Of a stretch of 64,000 nucleotides of DNA, positions 35,501-57,789 are shown in pieces. The notes beneath the pieces were generated by a model, which did not search any database, had not been told where the DNA came from, and saw nothing but the letters and a program-made list of their open reading frames with translations. The stretch lies in assembly GCF_964204865.1 (NCBI RefSeq), contig NC_135252.1, positions 19,861,383 through 19,925,382 of the forward strand, written 5' to 3'. The stretch's first letter is position 1. The number at the start of each line of letters is the position of its first letter. The position numbers were made by a program, and so were the translations under genes. This DNA comes from Styela clava. Its lineage: Eukaryota > Chordata > Ascidiacea > Stolidobranchia > Styelidae.

Positions 35501-38376
35501 TTAAAAACTACAATTTATCTAAGTATTGAATTATTGTTTTCGGCTTATGTTGAATACCTGTATTGTCTAGGGAGTTGCTTTTAGTCTTGCGCATTTAATT
35601 CTGATAATTAGAAGCGACATTACTCATAATAATAAAATATCAACCTGTCGACATTAAACAAGTGGTGGAATTCGTGCGAACCCGTTCTTTAAATAACAGC
35701 GCAACCGTTTTTTTTAGTTCGGTATCGTTTTCTGAAATCAGGGAGTCTTTTGTTAGCAAGTTCGATACAAAAAAGCACTTGTTCTCAATATTTTGAATAC
35801 CATCATTACATATAACTATCAAACCCAAAGGGATATAGACACCTTTACTAATTCGATTATATAACTAATTTTTGTTAAATTAGAGCATAGTAAAGTCTAA
35901 AAATTCTGCAAAGTGTTAGATAAAAGCGAATTGTCAATAAATATTTCCTTTTTGTAACCCACAAAACCGCGAGCAAATGCCAATCATCGACATATACGGG
36001 AATATCTCTGTCAGCTTTTCCTATGATCTACCTATGTTACCAATTATATGTATGTATATACCAATCAATCAATGCGATAATTGCACTTTAAATCTAACAG
36101 CGAATAATAACAAATCAAGTGACAGGAAACGTCTAGGAATCTTATCACAATTCAACATTTACAATTAAAGCAACCTCATCTCAACAACTCACCAAATTTA
36201 ACTTCTCATTTCTACCAAATGACCATTTCCAATTTGGTTAACCGTCTATTATTGTAATAATTGAATAAATTATATATATAAGGAAACCTAATAATTTCAA
36301 AAGAAAATGATCATTAATTGCGTAGCAAGTTCAATTATACCGACAAACTCAGTGGGTATTTAAATATATTTTCGAACATCATACATATAATAATATATAC
36401 TAAGATTTGATTAGAAACTTGCGTAACCCCTGAACTGTACGGGTGGAACCCTAGGATGGCGCGGAACCCTGTTGAAAACCACCGAGTTTAATATTTTTGT
36501 TATTAAATATCTGCGAATTGCTAAAATGTATACTGTATGCAACGCGTTTCCAAATTCATGCTAGTAAGCATTAACTTCAACAGTAAAACATTGGGTCCCT
36601 GAGGACCACGATTCATACAGTTCACTTAATAAAATCAACGTGCGAGGTAACTTTGATTTGACGAATGCAACACGAAGCGAATGTTTTGACATACATAGAT
36701 ATTCTTATAGATTCCTGAAGATATTATAAATATAATGCTGTGTAATTTTGTTTACCTTGTAAATTGAAATGTCTTTTAGTTTAAAATATAGGCTCAGTCG
36801 CCTTCTGAACGGTCTAATTCGTATTTATATTGGGTTGCCATATAGACAGCGAATTTGGCTTGAATGGAAGCTTCAATGTTTTATACATTATTTTATTCAG
36901 CTTCTTTGAGCTTTTAAATCAATAGCTCGATTGCGGTATGTGACGAAGCTCGGGGAAGCACGCTGCAATACCTAAATTATTTTATTTTCACGGTGCATAC
37001 ACACTTTTAACGACACAATAATCTTTTGAAAATAAACGAGAGAAATGTATAAAAATACTTCTCAGTTTGTCCGGGCTATTTAACAAGAAAAAATTGTTTC
37101 AATATAATACCCTCCCGACTAAATTAACCAAACGAAATACATACCGGACAATACATACATTAACGATACATACCAAAACCAAAGGCACGTATACAATAAC
37201 ACATTCCGGCATGTGTGTACTTGGAATTGCACTATTTTTCAGGTTATTATAACAAATGAATGTTTTTTGCGGCGTTATTCATTTAAAACTGGACCGAACA
37301 GCTGTGGGCTTTGTACTTCTCCATGGGTTCCGCGTCTATTCCAGATGTAACTTATCAAATTTAACCAGAATTAGAGCTTACCTAAACCATGTGTATTGTT
37401 TCATATATACATCAACTATTTCTTGCCTATTTTACTTTTTACAAGCATTCGAAGATCCCTTCCCCAATTTCTTATAACGTGCAAGACTAATGTATTAATT
37501 TTGAATCGGATAAATCGAGAATTCCATTTATTCGTCTTCTGCAAATATTTGTGTATTGATATTGGGTGTTTAATTTAAAAACCCAAATTTACTTTCACCA
37601 ACCAAAAGCCCAGTTAACGACGATGGGTTTCTTTGCTTAGTGTACGCACGTTAATAATTTCATACACTATTACGTTCCACGCATTTATCAATGGTAAGGA
37701 ATGCAATTGAATGTATATACTTACAAAATAAACCAATATTGTTTTTGGTCCCGTCTTTCTACAGTAACAGTAAACTCAAAGAGCAAATGACTTACATAAG
37801 ATTTTACTTTATTCTTTTTACACAAGCTACCAAAATCGGCATCTATCTTTTACTCTTCATTTTAGTTTATCAAAAGAATTAATGATTAGTACAAATAATC
37901 CCAACATAATAAATAATGTTCATGTGAACTCTCTTATCAAAATGCTTGAGCTCAAAACTTCCAGAACAGTACGCATCAAAACAAAACACAGGGGAATTCC
38001 CTTATTTCAAAAAAAACATAATGAAATGCCTTTGGCGCTAACTTGTGACCATGACTTTTACTTTTTAACGTGTTTAGACATCGCACAAGACAAGTCGGAA
38101 AACTTTCTAAAGAGTTTTTGTTTGAACTTCCGACTTCTTTATTTGTGGATATGATACGTTCAATGAAAAAAATCAACAACATGAGGTATGAAAATCCACA
38201 AAGCTAGAGAAATATGTAGAAGAATAATATTGCGACGACGGTGTGTCGCAAATGTTTAAATTTGATTTTTTTTTTATTATGGTACAATCACAACAACGTC
38301 TATCTCACTATGTTCGTTGTAATCATTGCTGAAGTATAAATATGTTCACAACATTAACATACATTCTAGTCAGACC
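32536..38376. other. Long intergenic stretch, no gene seen
   Basis: About 5.8 kb without recognisable exons, RNA genes or complete transposons. About 33310-33560 resembles the degenerate SINE-like family near 19.6 and 43.7 kb. Remaining ORFs are short, AT-rich and featureless. Confidence 0.45.
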
Positions 38377-38477
38377 TGCTGACGTATGCGCACCAAGATG
38401 GCGCACAACCTGAACTCAGGTTGTGTACCAGGTTAGGGTTCAGGTTGTGCGACATCTTGGTGCGCATACTTCAGGAG
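38377..38477. mobile_element. Palindromic MITE (TATGCGCACC family), full copy
   Basis: Left arm GACGTATGCGCACCAAGATG then GCGCACAACCTGAA; right arm is the inverse, ending GCATACTTCAG. Same family as 17384-17485 and the half copy at 13678. Confidence 0.85.
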
Positions 38478-39369
38478 TACCCATTAGTCTAACTGCTTGA
38501 AATCTAACAAATAACAGAACAGGGACAAGCTACTGTTTCTTATTTGAAGACTAACCTCGTTTGTATCAACGACCACATATTTTAAACAAATTTTTACTTT
38601 TTTCCTAAACATACTAACATAACCTATGATGTGTAGCAATATTTTCAATCCTACGGACTATATTCAAAAATTGATTTCCCACACAACAACTGGTTGATAA
38701 ATTAATTAGTGTAGTTATTACCGCAATAACAATAGTTGCATAAATATTTTTGAATATACATGAATAAAAACAAAATATTCAAATTAATATCGATTGCTTT
38801 CGCAAACAATTATAAAAAATTGATTAAGATCAAGTGATTCATTATATACTTTTAAAAACTTACAACTCATGATTAGGTAGATTCAATTTTATTTTTTAAG
38901 CTGACAAGGAATGTATCTTTTAGATAAATGTTTTCAATATACATGTCTAACTCTGGAAAGTCACGAACCATTAACTTTCAAGGTTGAACGAGTGTGGAAA
39001 AGTCGCCAAAATCTTACTACAATATGGGATCCTATAAATATTTGCATATATATATGTATTTGCTGCATTGATCAGGTGCCAAAGTTGTTGAACAAAAACG
39101 CAATCCAAATTGGATAAATTACAATGTTATTTTATGTATATATATATATACAGGAAACAATCTACATTGATTTTGTTCTGCATATGAAATTTAGCCATCT
39201 AATGGAATTAGCATTTTTTTGTCTATTATTTTAATGACTTGAATCTGTTATTTATTAAGTGTGAATGTTGGACTGCTGTATGATAAAATCCTGCAGTCAA
39301 TTCAAAAGTGTGTAGGAATATGTCAAATATAAACTACGCTATATCAGTTTATTAAATACGCCCTAAATA

Positions 39370-39375
39370 TTTATT
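39370..39375 (-). terminator. Poly(A) signal of the Hsp70 gene
   Basis: TTTATT on the plus strand reads AATAAA on the minus strand, about 70 bases after the Hsp70 stop codon. Confidence 0.6.
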
Positions 39376-39443
39376 TATATACATATAGTTCATAACTTGA
39401 GTGGGGAGCAAGCAAATCAAACTGAATTTAGTGGGTATGAGTT

Positions 39444-47927
<8,484 letters not shown>

Positions 47928-47956
<29 letters not shown>

Positions 47957-50190
47957 TGAATAACTTTGATAAGTTATAAAATCAGAAGAATATTATTTAA
48001 TCAACTATTGAAGTTAGTAAGATTTTTTAAATTAATTGCGGCTGATAAATTATCTACAAAATATAAGTAAGTTAGATAAATATTGTTATCAAAAGCTTTA
48101 TCCAAAATAAATGACAATGTATATAAATAAATTAAAAATTAGCTTCTGTTTTTGGATTTTTACCACTCCAATATTTAGTTTTTAATTCAGACAATTCATG
48201 CTATATTTGCTTATGAAGTCCTTTATACGCCACGAAGTTGAGGAAACTTTAGGAAAATTGGGAGAAATACTCACACACTTTGATATTACTGATAAACCTT
48301 TAATTTAACTACAAAAGACGAATTACTCGAAATATCAGTTAAAAAACAAAATATAGTTTTCACCTTTGTTATATAACACGCAGTATTATAATTATAATTT
48401 GATTTTAGAAATAAGCATCAACAAATTATCATACAATGACCCCGCAAAAGTTTTGGTTATTGATCTTATGACATTCGTTATTCGCTTCGCACAAGCTAGA
48501 TATTAGGGCAGTGTTTCTTTGCCTTTGTGAACCTGCCGAACCCCTACGTTATTCTGTAAGCTTCCACCGAACCCCAACAATACGGCCGCTAGTCAAAATT
48601 TATTCGGCCTAATACGTATCAGTTAGCTTTTACAAAAATACGGCCAGCTTTAAATGAATGCAACGTTTCAGCCGTTTTGTATCTTGAAACCACCACGATC
48701 ATTGTTGCGTATACCTTAGATACCATTACACTGTGTCAAAAAAACATCGTTACGCCACAATGGCGTTGACGAAAAGATGTTTTAGTTGTAGAAGTTGTAC
48801 GGGAAAACCTTCGAAAAATTGCAATTAACGAAGCTAAAAGATTTTTGATGGATTGAAAATGTTGATGGCTCAGTCCATTTGTCTATCAGCCTTCAAACTT
48901 CAAGATGTGGACAAAAGTATTTGCTCCTTCTTTTATAGAAATAAACGAACGATAAAACCCATCAAATTAGGATTGTCCAGAACGTGGGATGATAATTTTA
49001 AGCAACGCACTCTCATGTTGTATTCGTTGTTGAGAATAACACGTATTAGACTATGACGGTCAATGGCAGGTTCACTATCACAAGAAATATAGAAAAACCT
49101 AAATGCAAAAGCGTTTTATTATCTTCAAATCTATATCCAACAAATGAACTATGAATGAACTTTAAAATAAGATAATAAAATTTATAATCTACTGAAAAAA
49201 TTGAACTAATCCAAACAAAAACAGTCCTCGGCCAACTTGACACTGCATTGGTTAATTGAAACACTTTTCTAAAACTCATTACAGATATGCTCTACTCGCG
49301 GAGAAATATCACCGATTGAGCTTTTGTCAAAACACAATTCACTTTTTAGTGGATATGCTTAATAATAATATTCAACATCCCGGATGCAAAACCGATAAAT
49401 TTTGAAGGGACTTCACCGGGTAAGTTATTACAGGGGCGCATATTTTTCGTCGCTTAACAGAAATTTTTGTTTGTAACTTATAACCTACTGATACGTACAT
49501 TTTTGTGGCCTAAAGACGCCATCGTGCCACGTTGGATACAATGGGCTGGGTATCTACTTCAATTACGACAAAATGCACGTAACTTTAACGCGTCGTTTAA
49601 CGTTTATTCGTCGTTGTCTTGCCTTCGATATTCATCAAGCGATTTATTGTTTCATACCCGACTTGCAAACACTTATTGATGTTACAAAAATACCGTATTT
49701 CCCGACGAATAAGTCTACCCGGTCAATAAGACGAGGCCCGTTTTTAAGCCTGAAAAAATGGGTTTTTGCATATATCCTTCCAATAAGTTGGGGTAGTAAA
49801 ATCGCATCAAAATCGTTATCTAAAATTTCCATGCAATGCCTTTTAGGCGGTCGCCGCGTTTGCGCATTGGTTAAAATAGCCCATAATGACGTTTTCTTGT
49901 AGCGTAATATTCAATTCATAATAACTAAGGAAATTCAAACTGTCTTTAAATTTTAATACAATTGTGTTCAACTCGCATTTGCGTCCACCATAAAAGAACA
50001 TTACCTAATACATAGTAAGGCGACACAAAAAATCATATATCATATACTCGCCTAATAAGACGAACCCCTCCCCCCCCCCAAAAAAAAATCGTGCCAAAAA
50101 TTTGGGTATAGAAAAGCGACTTATTCGCCGGGGAATACGGTATGTTGCCTTGACAGGGTACAAGAAACCCAAATGTTATATTTTATTTGT
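47928..50190. repeat. Segmental duplication, copy 1 (Hsp70 exon 1 and upstream DNA)
   Basis: From the middle of Hsp70 exon 1 outward, this block matches 51688-52714 and continues after the transposon at 62175 to about 63110. Shared landmarks include AACCTGCCGAACCCCTACG, TTCAGCCGTTTTGTATCTTG, GAAGTTGTACGGG and GCCATCGTGCCACGTT. Copy 1 carries its own extra MITE at 49691-50142. Confidence 0.85.
49691..50142. mobile_element. MITE with TACCGTATT ends nested in duplication copy 1
   Basis: Left end TACCGTATTTCCCGACGAAT then AAGTC; right end CGACTTATTCGCCGGGGAAT then ACGGTA is its inverse. The paralogous copy at about 63005 reads through without it, so the boundaries are supported by an empty site. 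Confidence 0.85.
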
Positions 50191-51686
50191 ACGACAGGCG
50201 ACGGGTTTCCGTGTCAGCATAAATGAATATTATACAACGGAAACAATATTCCTATAATAAATGGGCGACTAGAGAAGTTCAGTATTCTTTAATAATTTCT
50301 CATCTTTCTCAATGGTTTAGCAAACCAATTTTATAACCAATATGCGAGGCCTTGTTTTACTAGATCATAAAAAGATTTCTAAATTTGTACACTTTCAACT
50401 GGACATCGTAACAATCCAGCGTATTAGGGCCTTGTAACGTCATAGGCATAAAACATGAATTGGACTCAGATATAGACTTTCCAAAGTGAGGAGTAATGGA
50501 ATTACCCTTGCGTATACCAGATTGTGAACTAGATAAAAAACTCGTTTAGCGAGCCGCACACCATTCAAAATTGGCACTTCTTCGCTGGTCGTACAAGATT
50601 TCCTTGTGTACCGAATTTGGCCCGCGGGCCGCAGGTTGCACACCGATAACACTGATACTATACTTTCTAAAAACCTCTGCTACACTTCGCCTGGAGATTA
50701 ATAATACCTTTTTCTCAAGCTTCTCGCCCAACTTATTTGTCTGTAAAAATCACCATTATGTTATAAAAACCTTTGTCATAATCAAAACGTGGATTCAGCA
50801 AACCTGCCTTGAGACTTTTAAATTGATCTGTTTGTTCTATTTCATTTTACCGGAACTTTCAGGATATATTTTTCGCATTGAATTGAGCACACTATTCTAA
50901 TACACTTTCGTTTAATCGTGACTTGGACTAAAGTACTTTAGCATTATATTTAATGGTTTTTAAATTTTACAGCAAACAAACGATGGCAAGCAGTTCTGCA
51001 AACAAGTCAGAGATAATAATTAAGTATCTTAGTGACTGTACCCTCATATTGATTCTATAAATGCATCTACAAAACAAACAGTACTTTCCCGGTTCATCTG
51101 TAGTGTCTGGTTGTTGATTTGGTCATTTTTAGTTCATTTTTCTTATTGATGTACCTAAATATTTTATCACATATGTTCCAACTCAAACTAATTGCCTTTC
51201 TTCATTAAGACGAATTATTCATTTTGCTTCTGACTCTACTCGAATTCAAATTGTAAGCAAGTTGGTTTTCTTAATATGTGTTCGTGCTCTGAATGAGTTA
51301 AGCATGACTTTGAGTTGTATAATGGAAATGGAATTAGACCTTCAATAGTAGTGGATCCTTCATAAAGTTCTGCAGCAGATTGCATAATATAAAACTTCCT
51401 ACTGTTTAAAGACTTCTGGGTATTTGATATCGCTTAGGACAAAGCCATGAAATTCTTCGACCAAGAAGATGCAGATTACAAAGTCAATACAATTGTGAAA
51501 AATTTTATTTGCACAACGATAAATTTGTCCCATGTCAGCGGGATCGTTTACTTCTTATCGACCAATCTAGGTATAAATCTGACACTATAAACAAAGAGAT
51601 ACTCCCTTATTTACTCAGCCCTCTTGGTCCAATCGCTTTTTCATCGTTACATTGTTTGATGGGTTATGTAGGCTAGGTTAGAACAG
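50191..51686. other. Spacer between the two duplication copies, no gene seen
   Basis: No recognised exon. Three overlapping ORFs around 50440-50900 on both strands lack recognisable motifs. Confidence 0.5.
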
Positions 51687-51722
51687 TTAAGATGTACCGA
51701 GGTCGATTCCTATGGCTTGCAT
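51687..51722 (-). pseudogene. Truncated copy of Hsp70 exon 1
   Basis: Reads MQAIGIDLGTS then TAA. It corresponds to the first 11 residues of the Hsp70 gene at 47956 (MPAIGIDLGTS), and homology ends immediately after. A by-product of the segmental duplication, not a second Hsp70 gene. Confidence 0.9.
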
Positions 51723-52729
51723 TGGATAACTACGATAATTTATTAAAGTAAAAAAATCAGGTGAAAAACATTCAATCAACTATTAAAGTTGGTAAGATTT
51801 TTTAAATTAATGGCGACTGATACATTATCTACAAAATATGAGTAAGTTAAATAAATATTGTTTGTCAAAAGCTTTGTCCAAAATAAATGAAAATGTGAAT
51901 AAATTAAAAATTAGCTTTTGTTTTTGGATTTGAAAATGAAAATGTGAATAAATTAAAATTAGCTTTTGTTTTTGGATTTTTACCACTCCAATATTTAATT
52001 TTTAATTCAGACAGTTTAAACTTCTAGTTCAAAATAAATATTGTTATATTTCATACACTTCAGCACGTTCTGATAGTGTTTCTCTTGAACAAAACTTAAT
52101 TTTTTTTTCTCATGCTATATTTGCTTATGGAGTTTTTTTATACGCTACGGAGTTGAGGAAACTTTAAGAAAATCGGGAGAAATACTCACACACTTTGATA
52201 TACCTGATAACATTTAATTTAACTACAAAAGACGAATTACTCGAAATATCAGTTAAAAAACAAAATATAGTTTTCACCTTTGTTATATAACACGCAGTAT
52301 TATATTTATGATTTGATTTTAGAAATGAGCATCAACAAATTATCATACAATGACTCCATGGTTATTTTGGTTATTGATCTTATGACATTCGTTATTCGCT
52401 TCGCACAAGCTAGATATTAGGGCAGTGGTGTTTAACCTTTGTGAACCTGCCGAACCCCTACGTTATTCTGCAAGCTTCCACCGAACCCCAACAATACGTC
52501 CGCTAGTTAAAATTATTCGGCCTAATACGTATCAATTAGCTTTCACAAGAATACGGTCAGCTTTAAATGGATGCAACGTTTCAGCCGTTTTGTATCTTGA
52601 AACGACCACGATCATTGTTGCGTGAACCCTAGATACCATTACACTGTGTCAAAAAAAACATCGTTACGCCACAATGGCGTTGACGAAAAGATGTTTTAGT
52701 TGTAGAAGTTGTACACTGTTAAAAAAATT

Positions 52730-53555
52730 TTCCCAAATTTACTAAAAAAAAATGGCAGCAAAAGTACGGGCCCCATGTAAAAAAAATTACGAGCCCTATC
52801 AGTAGTATTATGAACAGTATTTTCAGTAAATTTACAGAGATTGATGGTAGCAAAAATTACTATAAAACTGTAAAAAATACTACTTTTTTGACGGCAGTAA
52901 ACCTACCCACCAGTAGTAATATTTTTTACCTTAAAATAGTAAATAAAATTACTATCTCGATGGCAGCTACCTTACCCGACAGTAGTACCATACAATACTA
53001 GCATGATGGTAATTTCTCACTCGCGATGACCGAACCACTACGAGAGTAGCAAAGATCTACTGGCACGACACAACAGTAAACACACAGAATATTACAGTTA
53101 AAATAAAAAAAACGAGATTCTGGAAACGAAAATCATTTTATTACAATTAATATTTTTAGCATAAATACACACTGAATGCCTTTAAGGCTTGTAAAAAACA
53201 GTTTCGAAAGAAATTTCATCAAATTGCCTCAGTACTGATACAAGTACATTGTATGTGTAAAGCTACACACAATAATAACCCAGTATTGTAAGACTCACAG
53301 ATAACTCACATATTTTTTAACCTGGTGGAAATAAGTGTGGCTTATTCACTGAAAAAACTTTGTCATCCCTGCTATCTGGCATATTCCATTTTCAAGTTTT
53401 CTCTTCTAGATTTGAGCTTTTTTGTGACTTTGAGCAAAAATAGGCATGCAATGAAAAAAAATAAAAAAAAGCTTAATGGAATCAGATTCGGAAAAATTCG
53501 ATTCGAAAAAAAATGTATCCGGAAGTGGCAACCCTAGCAGTAACACCACCAAAGT
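52730..53555. repeat. Subterminal AGTAAA/TTACT-rich region of the transposon
   Basis: Between the left end and the last exon of the SAMD3-like gene there are many short copies of AGTA(A)A, AGTAGTA and GGCAG(C/T) words in both orientations (for example CAGTAAATTTACAGAG and GGCAGTAAACCTACCCACCA). Clusters like this are often transposase binding arrays. No gene is present. Confidence 0.55.
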
Positions 53556-56500
53556 TTACTTAATTTCTAACAACGGCACATATAACGCCTGTGATAGATT
53601 CACTCTTCTTGCAAGGCCGATTACTTTTGCATTAACGTCTTTGCCTTTACTTTTTTTCGACTTAGTGCCGCTGGGGTTTATGTCACCGAAGAACCTGAAA
53701 AAAGGCAGAACTTAAATGGCGAATAGGTTTCACATATGAAATTTGGAAAACGTCCTGTTATCTCACCACCAAAATAGTAAAAACACAAACACTGGACAAA
53801 AATAGTAAAAATGTCAGGTATTTATAATGTATCGTGCCTTGCCAAGGGATAAACAAAAAACTGTCAGTGGGCCAGGAATGCAATTGCCAAACCAGAAAGC
53901 TACAGATCCTCCTAGCCCCCAGTTGTCGCAAATCGCAATAGGCTCATCCGCTCGTTGACATTCGATTGCAAATGCAGCAATTGAAAAATATTGTATTAAT
54001 TTCTGTCATTAGTAATGATTTTTTGCAAATATATCAAAAATTTCCTGCTACAAAATGGAGAGCACAGTGACATCGTTTTAAATTGAAGTTCACTAAAATA
54101 GGATTGTTGTGAGTTCATTTTTCACATATGAATGTAAAACATATTAGATTAGGAGGAAACATGTAAACATGTGTGGTACCGCCAGTCAGTCATGATTTAT
54201 TTTAACCATTAATCGGTACCGTACCGATGAATGGTTAAAATAAATCATGACTATTATTAAACACCCAAAAACTGTTTAACTAATTAAATTATTCTCAGCC
54301 CTACTCGTGGCCCAGTCCCCAGGGTATGGACACCACGAGTTTGTGCAAGTCCAGTCACATATTTCATTTTCACAACCCATTTTTTGTATTGTATGTCATC
54401 AAATAACACTACATGACAGAAGTAACAGGTAATTCATCAACAACGTGTACATTGTGCCAACAGCAAGAATTATATCAGCACTGTAGACTAGCACATTTTT
54501 TCTTACCTCTGAATAAAATCAAACGTCAGCAAGGCCTTATTTGGATATTCTATGTTGAAAACATAGAACGAAGCAAACTGAAAAGCCACCGCTTCAAAAA
54601 ACGATCTACAGGAACACACCACTTCTCGTTCAGCGATGACGTAAAAAGTCTCAGCAGTCGCTACCGTGTTACCTGAAACACAAGATTGTAAACTTTAGCT
54701 TCGAATCTATAGGCTTATGAATAAAGTGAAAGTCACTTGACAGGTTGATTAATCTTATTATCTCAACTTCTAAAGCCAACTAATAACAAATACACTTACT
54801 AGAGGTGGACGATTAGTGATTTTTTGATAATATGCAATTACACAATTATTAATTGTATAATAGTACGATCATCTCAAAATTGGCTTTGGCTATATATTTA
54901 ATATAGCAGACATGGATTTGTACTTATTTTCACTCACCGTTGATAGCGAGCGTAACACTGATAGAACGAAGGGAGAACTTATTATATTGATGAGGCTTAT
55001 GATAAGCATTACGTTCTTTCAGAAATATTATATTTCATATTTCAAGCAATGCATACTGTGACGCAACAGTTAAAGCAGGTAGCATGACAGAAGCTGGTGA
55101 TATCATTTTATAATAATCACAACTGAGAAGTATATGGCGACACAAAATGGCCTTTGAAAAAGTTGCAGAATTAATCACAGGAAAACAGCTATCATATCAT
55201 ATTTCGAAATTGTTCCTGATATTCACAATTACATCGCTCACCTCTTAACACTTACCTATGCAAGCAATAAATGGAGATTTTGGAATATCTTCTAATATCT
55301 GGGGAAAAGTGGTTTTTTTCTGAAAATAGGCAAAGTAGTGAATAAATATGCAAAAAAATTCCGTTAACCACTATCATGCAGTTAGTTTCCAATTAATTTG
55401 CAGTCGGCTCACAAAACTTTATACGAACAGTGTTGTGCACAAGTTACATTACTCTTGATGCGAAAACTTTCAAAAAAAGCATAGAACATACCTGGAAACA
55501 CTTAAATATTTGGTTTAGGTCCTCTCCGAAATAATAGGCGATCAACAGGACCACCCCAGTCGATTTTGGTAATTCAGTTTTCAGATTCTTTGATTCCGAT
55601 TTTGAAGAACTTATAAATTCAGAAATTTTCTTATTGGTTGAACATTTCAATGTCCTAAATAATAATGCCTGAGTAAGTGATCCACTTTCTGATTGAATGA
55701 CACTAAGTACTGGTAATTTCATAGAGGTTGGCTCATCGACCTTGCGATTAGTTACATAATTTGTTCCTATTGCAAGACTGAAGAGAGATGAAAGTAACAT
55801 TAAATTACAGCCTGCTTGGAAAAGAAAGGGCAATTATTGTCAAGCAATTATTACACAGACATGGAAACAGACAACCTCTAGAGCACACTATGTCGCATGT
55901 GGTACCAGCCTGCAAGAACAGGTGCACAATAACTAGGGTACTTGATTATGAAGTAAAATAAAGAATAGAAGAACTTCAGAATATTTAAGTATAGCCTAAC
56001 CTCAGATAAGTTATAACCTCTTATAGGAAGCAATAAATAATGGGCACAAGAAGGCTTTCAACAAAAACTCTGCAAGGCATAGCATTCGAATGAAAATTAT
56101 CTTGCAAAGTATCAGATATTTGTGCAACTTACTTGTAAATGCATATGGAATTGTCTTCAAGTTTTTTTAAAATATTCTTTTTAGCTTCTGTTTTACCAAC
56201 CAATGTTTCATAATGGCGCATTAAACAGATTCCATCGAACAAGTGTGGCCATAACTCCTTGATCCCACTGATGCTTTGATTTTGATTTATATGCTTTCGT
56301 TGAAGAGGGAAGGTCTGTTTCATATATTCTTCCACTTTTCCCAAATCCTGATCAGACTTTGATAATGTGTACTCATGCTTGAGCCACATTCTAAGTTGTT
56401 CAAGTTCCCCTTCATTATCTGTTTCAGGACCCCAAAGCACACAGCCATATCTGTCAACATCTACTTGTTCTTCCACCTTAGGCTGTTGGCTTCTCTTCTT

Positions 56501-57067
56501 TGATGTGGACTTCCGCAAGTTGTCAATACGCCAAACCATTTGTTGGGTCAGGTAGGAATAGCCAGACCCAATGACTTCACCTTCAGGTCCACTTGTATCT
56601 TGGAAAGACTTTGGATATCTACGTATGACCCTTTTAGCAATAGTCGACAATTCTGCCCTTGACGGCTTGGAACTGCCCGACCACTTCAGGACAGAGTCCA
56701 CAAGAATGCGAACAAACTCACTTCTTCTGGCTGATGGAACAACTGTGCCATTTTTGCACATTTCAATTATGTCAGTGGGAAAGTCTTTCCAAGATATCAC
56801 AAAGTTTTCTGCATTGCAAGATGAAGAGGAATCGCTGAATAGTTCAGTTGCATCGGATGAAATATCCAGACATAGACTATCTTTCCAGTATGCAACAATT
56901 TTCCGGGCCAATATGACAGACACCACACCATAGAGGTCTTCCTCTTTAATAAGCAAGAGATCAGAAGAATCTTCGACGCCAAGGTCTCTTAATCTCACAT
57001 CCAGGTCTTGTATTGCTTGGTTATTCAAACCAATTTTAGACAGTTCATTCAAATTTATATTAGCCAT
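53556..57067 (-). CDS. SAMD3-like transposon-borne protein, five exons
   Basis: Exons 57067-56133, 55777-55492, 55319-55256, 54672-54507 and 53694-53556 join in frame into 529 residues with GT-AG introns. Residues 1 to about 65 look like a sterile-alpha-motif helix bundle (LSKIGLNNQAIQDLDVRL). A central region with AKRVIRRYPKSFQD and GYSYLTQQMVWRIDNLR matches the conserved core I recall from SAMD3-like proteins of fish and invertebrates. The last two exons carry the conserved C-terminal part (ETFYVIAE, then SFFEAVAFQFASFYVFNIEY and FIQRFFGDINPSG). It lies inside the element on the transposase strand, about 720 bases downstream of the transposase gene. Role unknown: accessory transposition protein or captured host gene are both possible. 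The family name rests on memory of motifs. Confidence 0.8.
54188..54252. repeat. Near-perfect 65-bp palindrome in the last intron of the SAMD3-like gene
   Basis: AGTCATGATTTATTTTAACC then ATTAATCGGTAC is followed at once by its inverse, giving arms of about 32 bases with a single mismatch pair and a centre GGTACCGTACC. It could be a tiny hairpin MITE or a cruciform-forming site. Confidence 0.85.
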
Positions 57068-57789
57068 TACTAAAATCTTCAGCAGTGCCAGCGAGAACTA
57101 AAACATTTATTGAAATCACAGCCAAAAATAAAAAATAAATTTTCAAAAAATAAACCTGTCAATGTAATCACTACTTTCCTATATTTATTTACTTTCCTAT
57201 ATAAACCTAGGCAATGGGAAGGGCCAAAAATGTTGAACAGGTTAACGGTACAATTAACCAATTTTATGTACTCAAGGGTTACAATTCTTCCGAGCATAAG
57301 TCACTGAAAACAAATTTAGCAATAGAACTAACAGACGCAAAAAAACGCAATACTTCATATTTTCATCCATGTTATTATGTCCAACTAAACCATGCTTTAT
57401 TTTATTTTTTCAGTATAACAAAACCTGTTAGAGGATCTAGTACTGTCAAAAAGACTCGAAAAGATCTCTAATAACTATTACGTAAAATTGGAACCAAATC
57501 GAGGTAACAGTGGTGTTTGACTACGTTAGGGGTGGGCAATTGTTAGGGCTTGCCAGTCACATAGTTAATTTGAATTTGGTACCGGTATAAAATTAAAAAC
57601 CAACAATTATCAGACAAATAAATCAAAAACAGTATCCAAACATATCAATCAGCAAGTGAATTATGTTCGGCTAAAATATCAATGTTCAACTCATATTACT
57701 TTCTACTTGTAAACCAAATCCAGTCAGATGTGACATAATGACATCAAAGTGATAATCAAATTTTTTAGTTTTAAGACCTTTCCAATGAT

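Noticed and set aside
33600..38376. Several 60-90 codon ORFs as small genes
   Set aside because: They are AT-rich, overlap on both strands, have no recognisable motif and no splice or promoter context.
51687..51722. Second Hsp70 gene start
   Set aside because: Homology ends after 11 codons at a stop; it is the edge of the segmental duplication.
54413..54676. Plus-strand 87-codon ORF
   Set aside because: It is antisense to an exon of the SAMD3-like gene, whose minus-strand reading has splice sites and conserved motifs.
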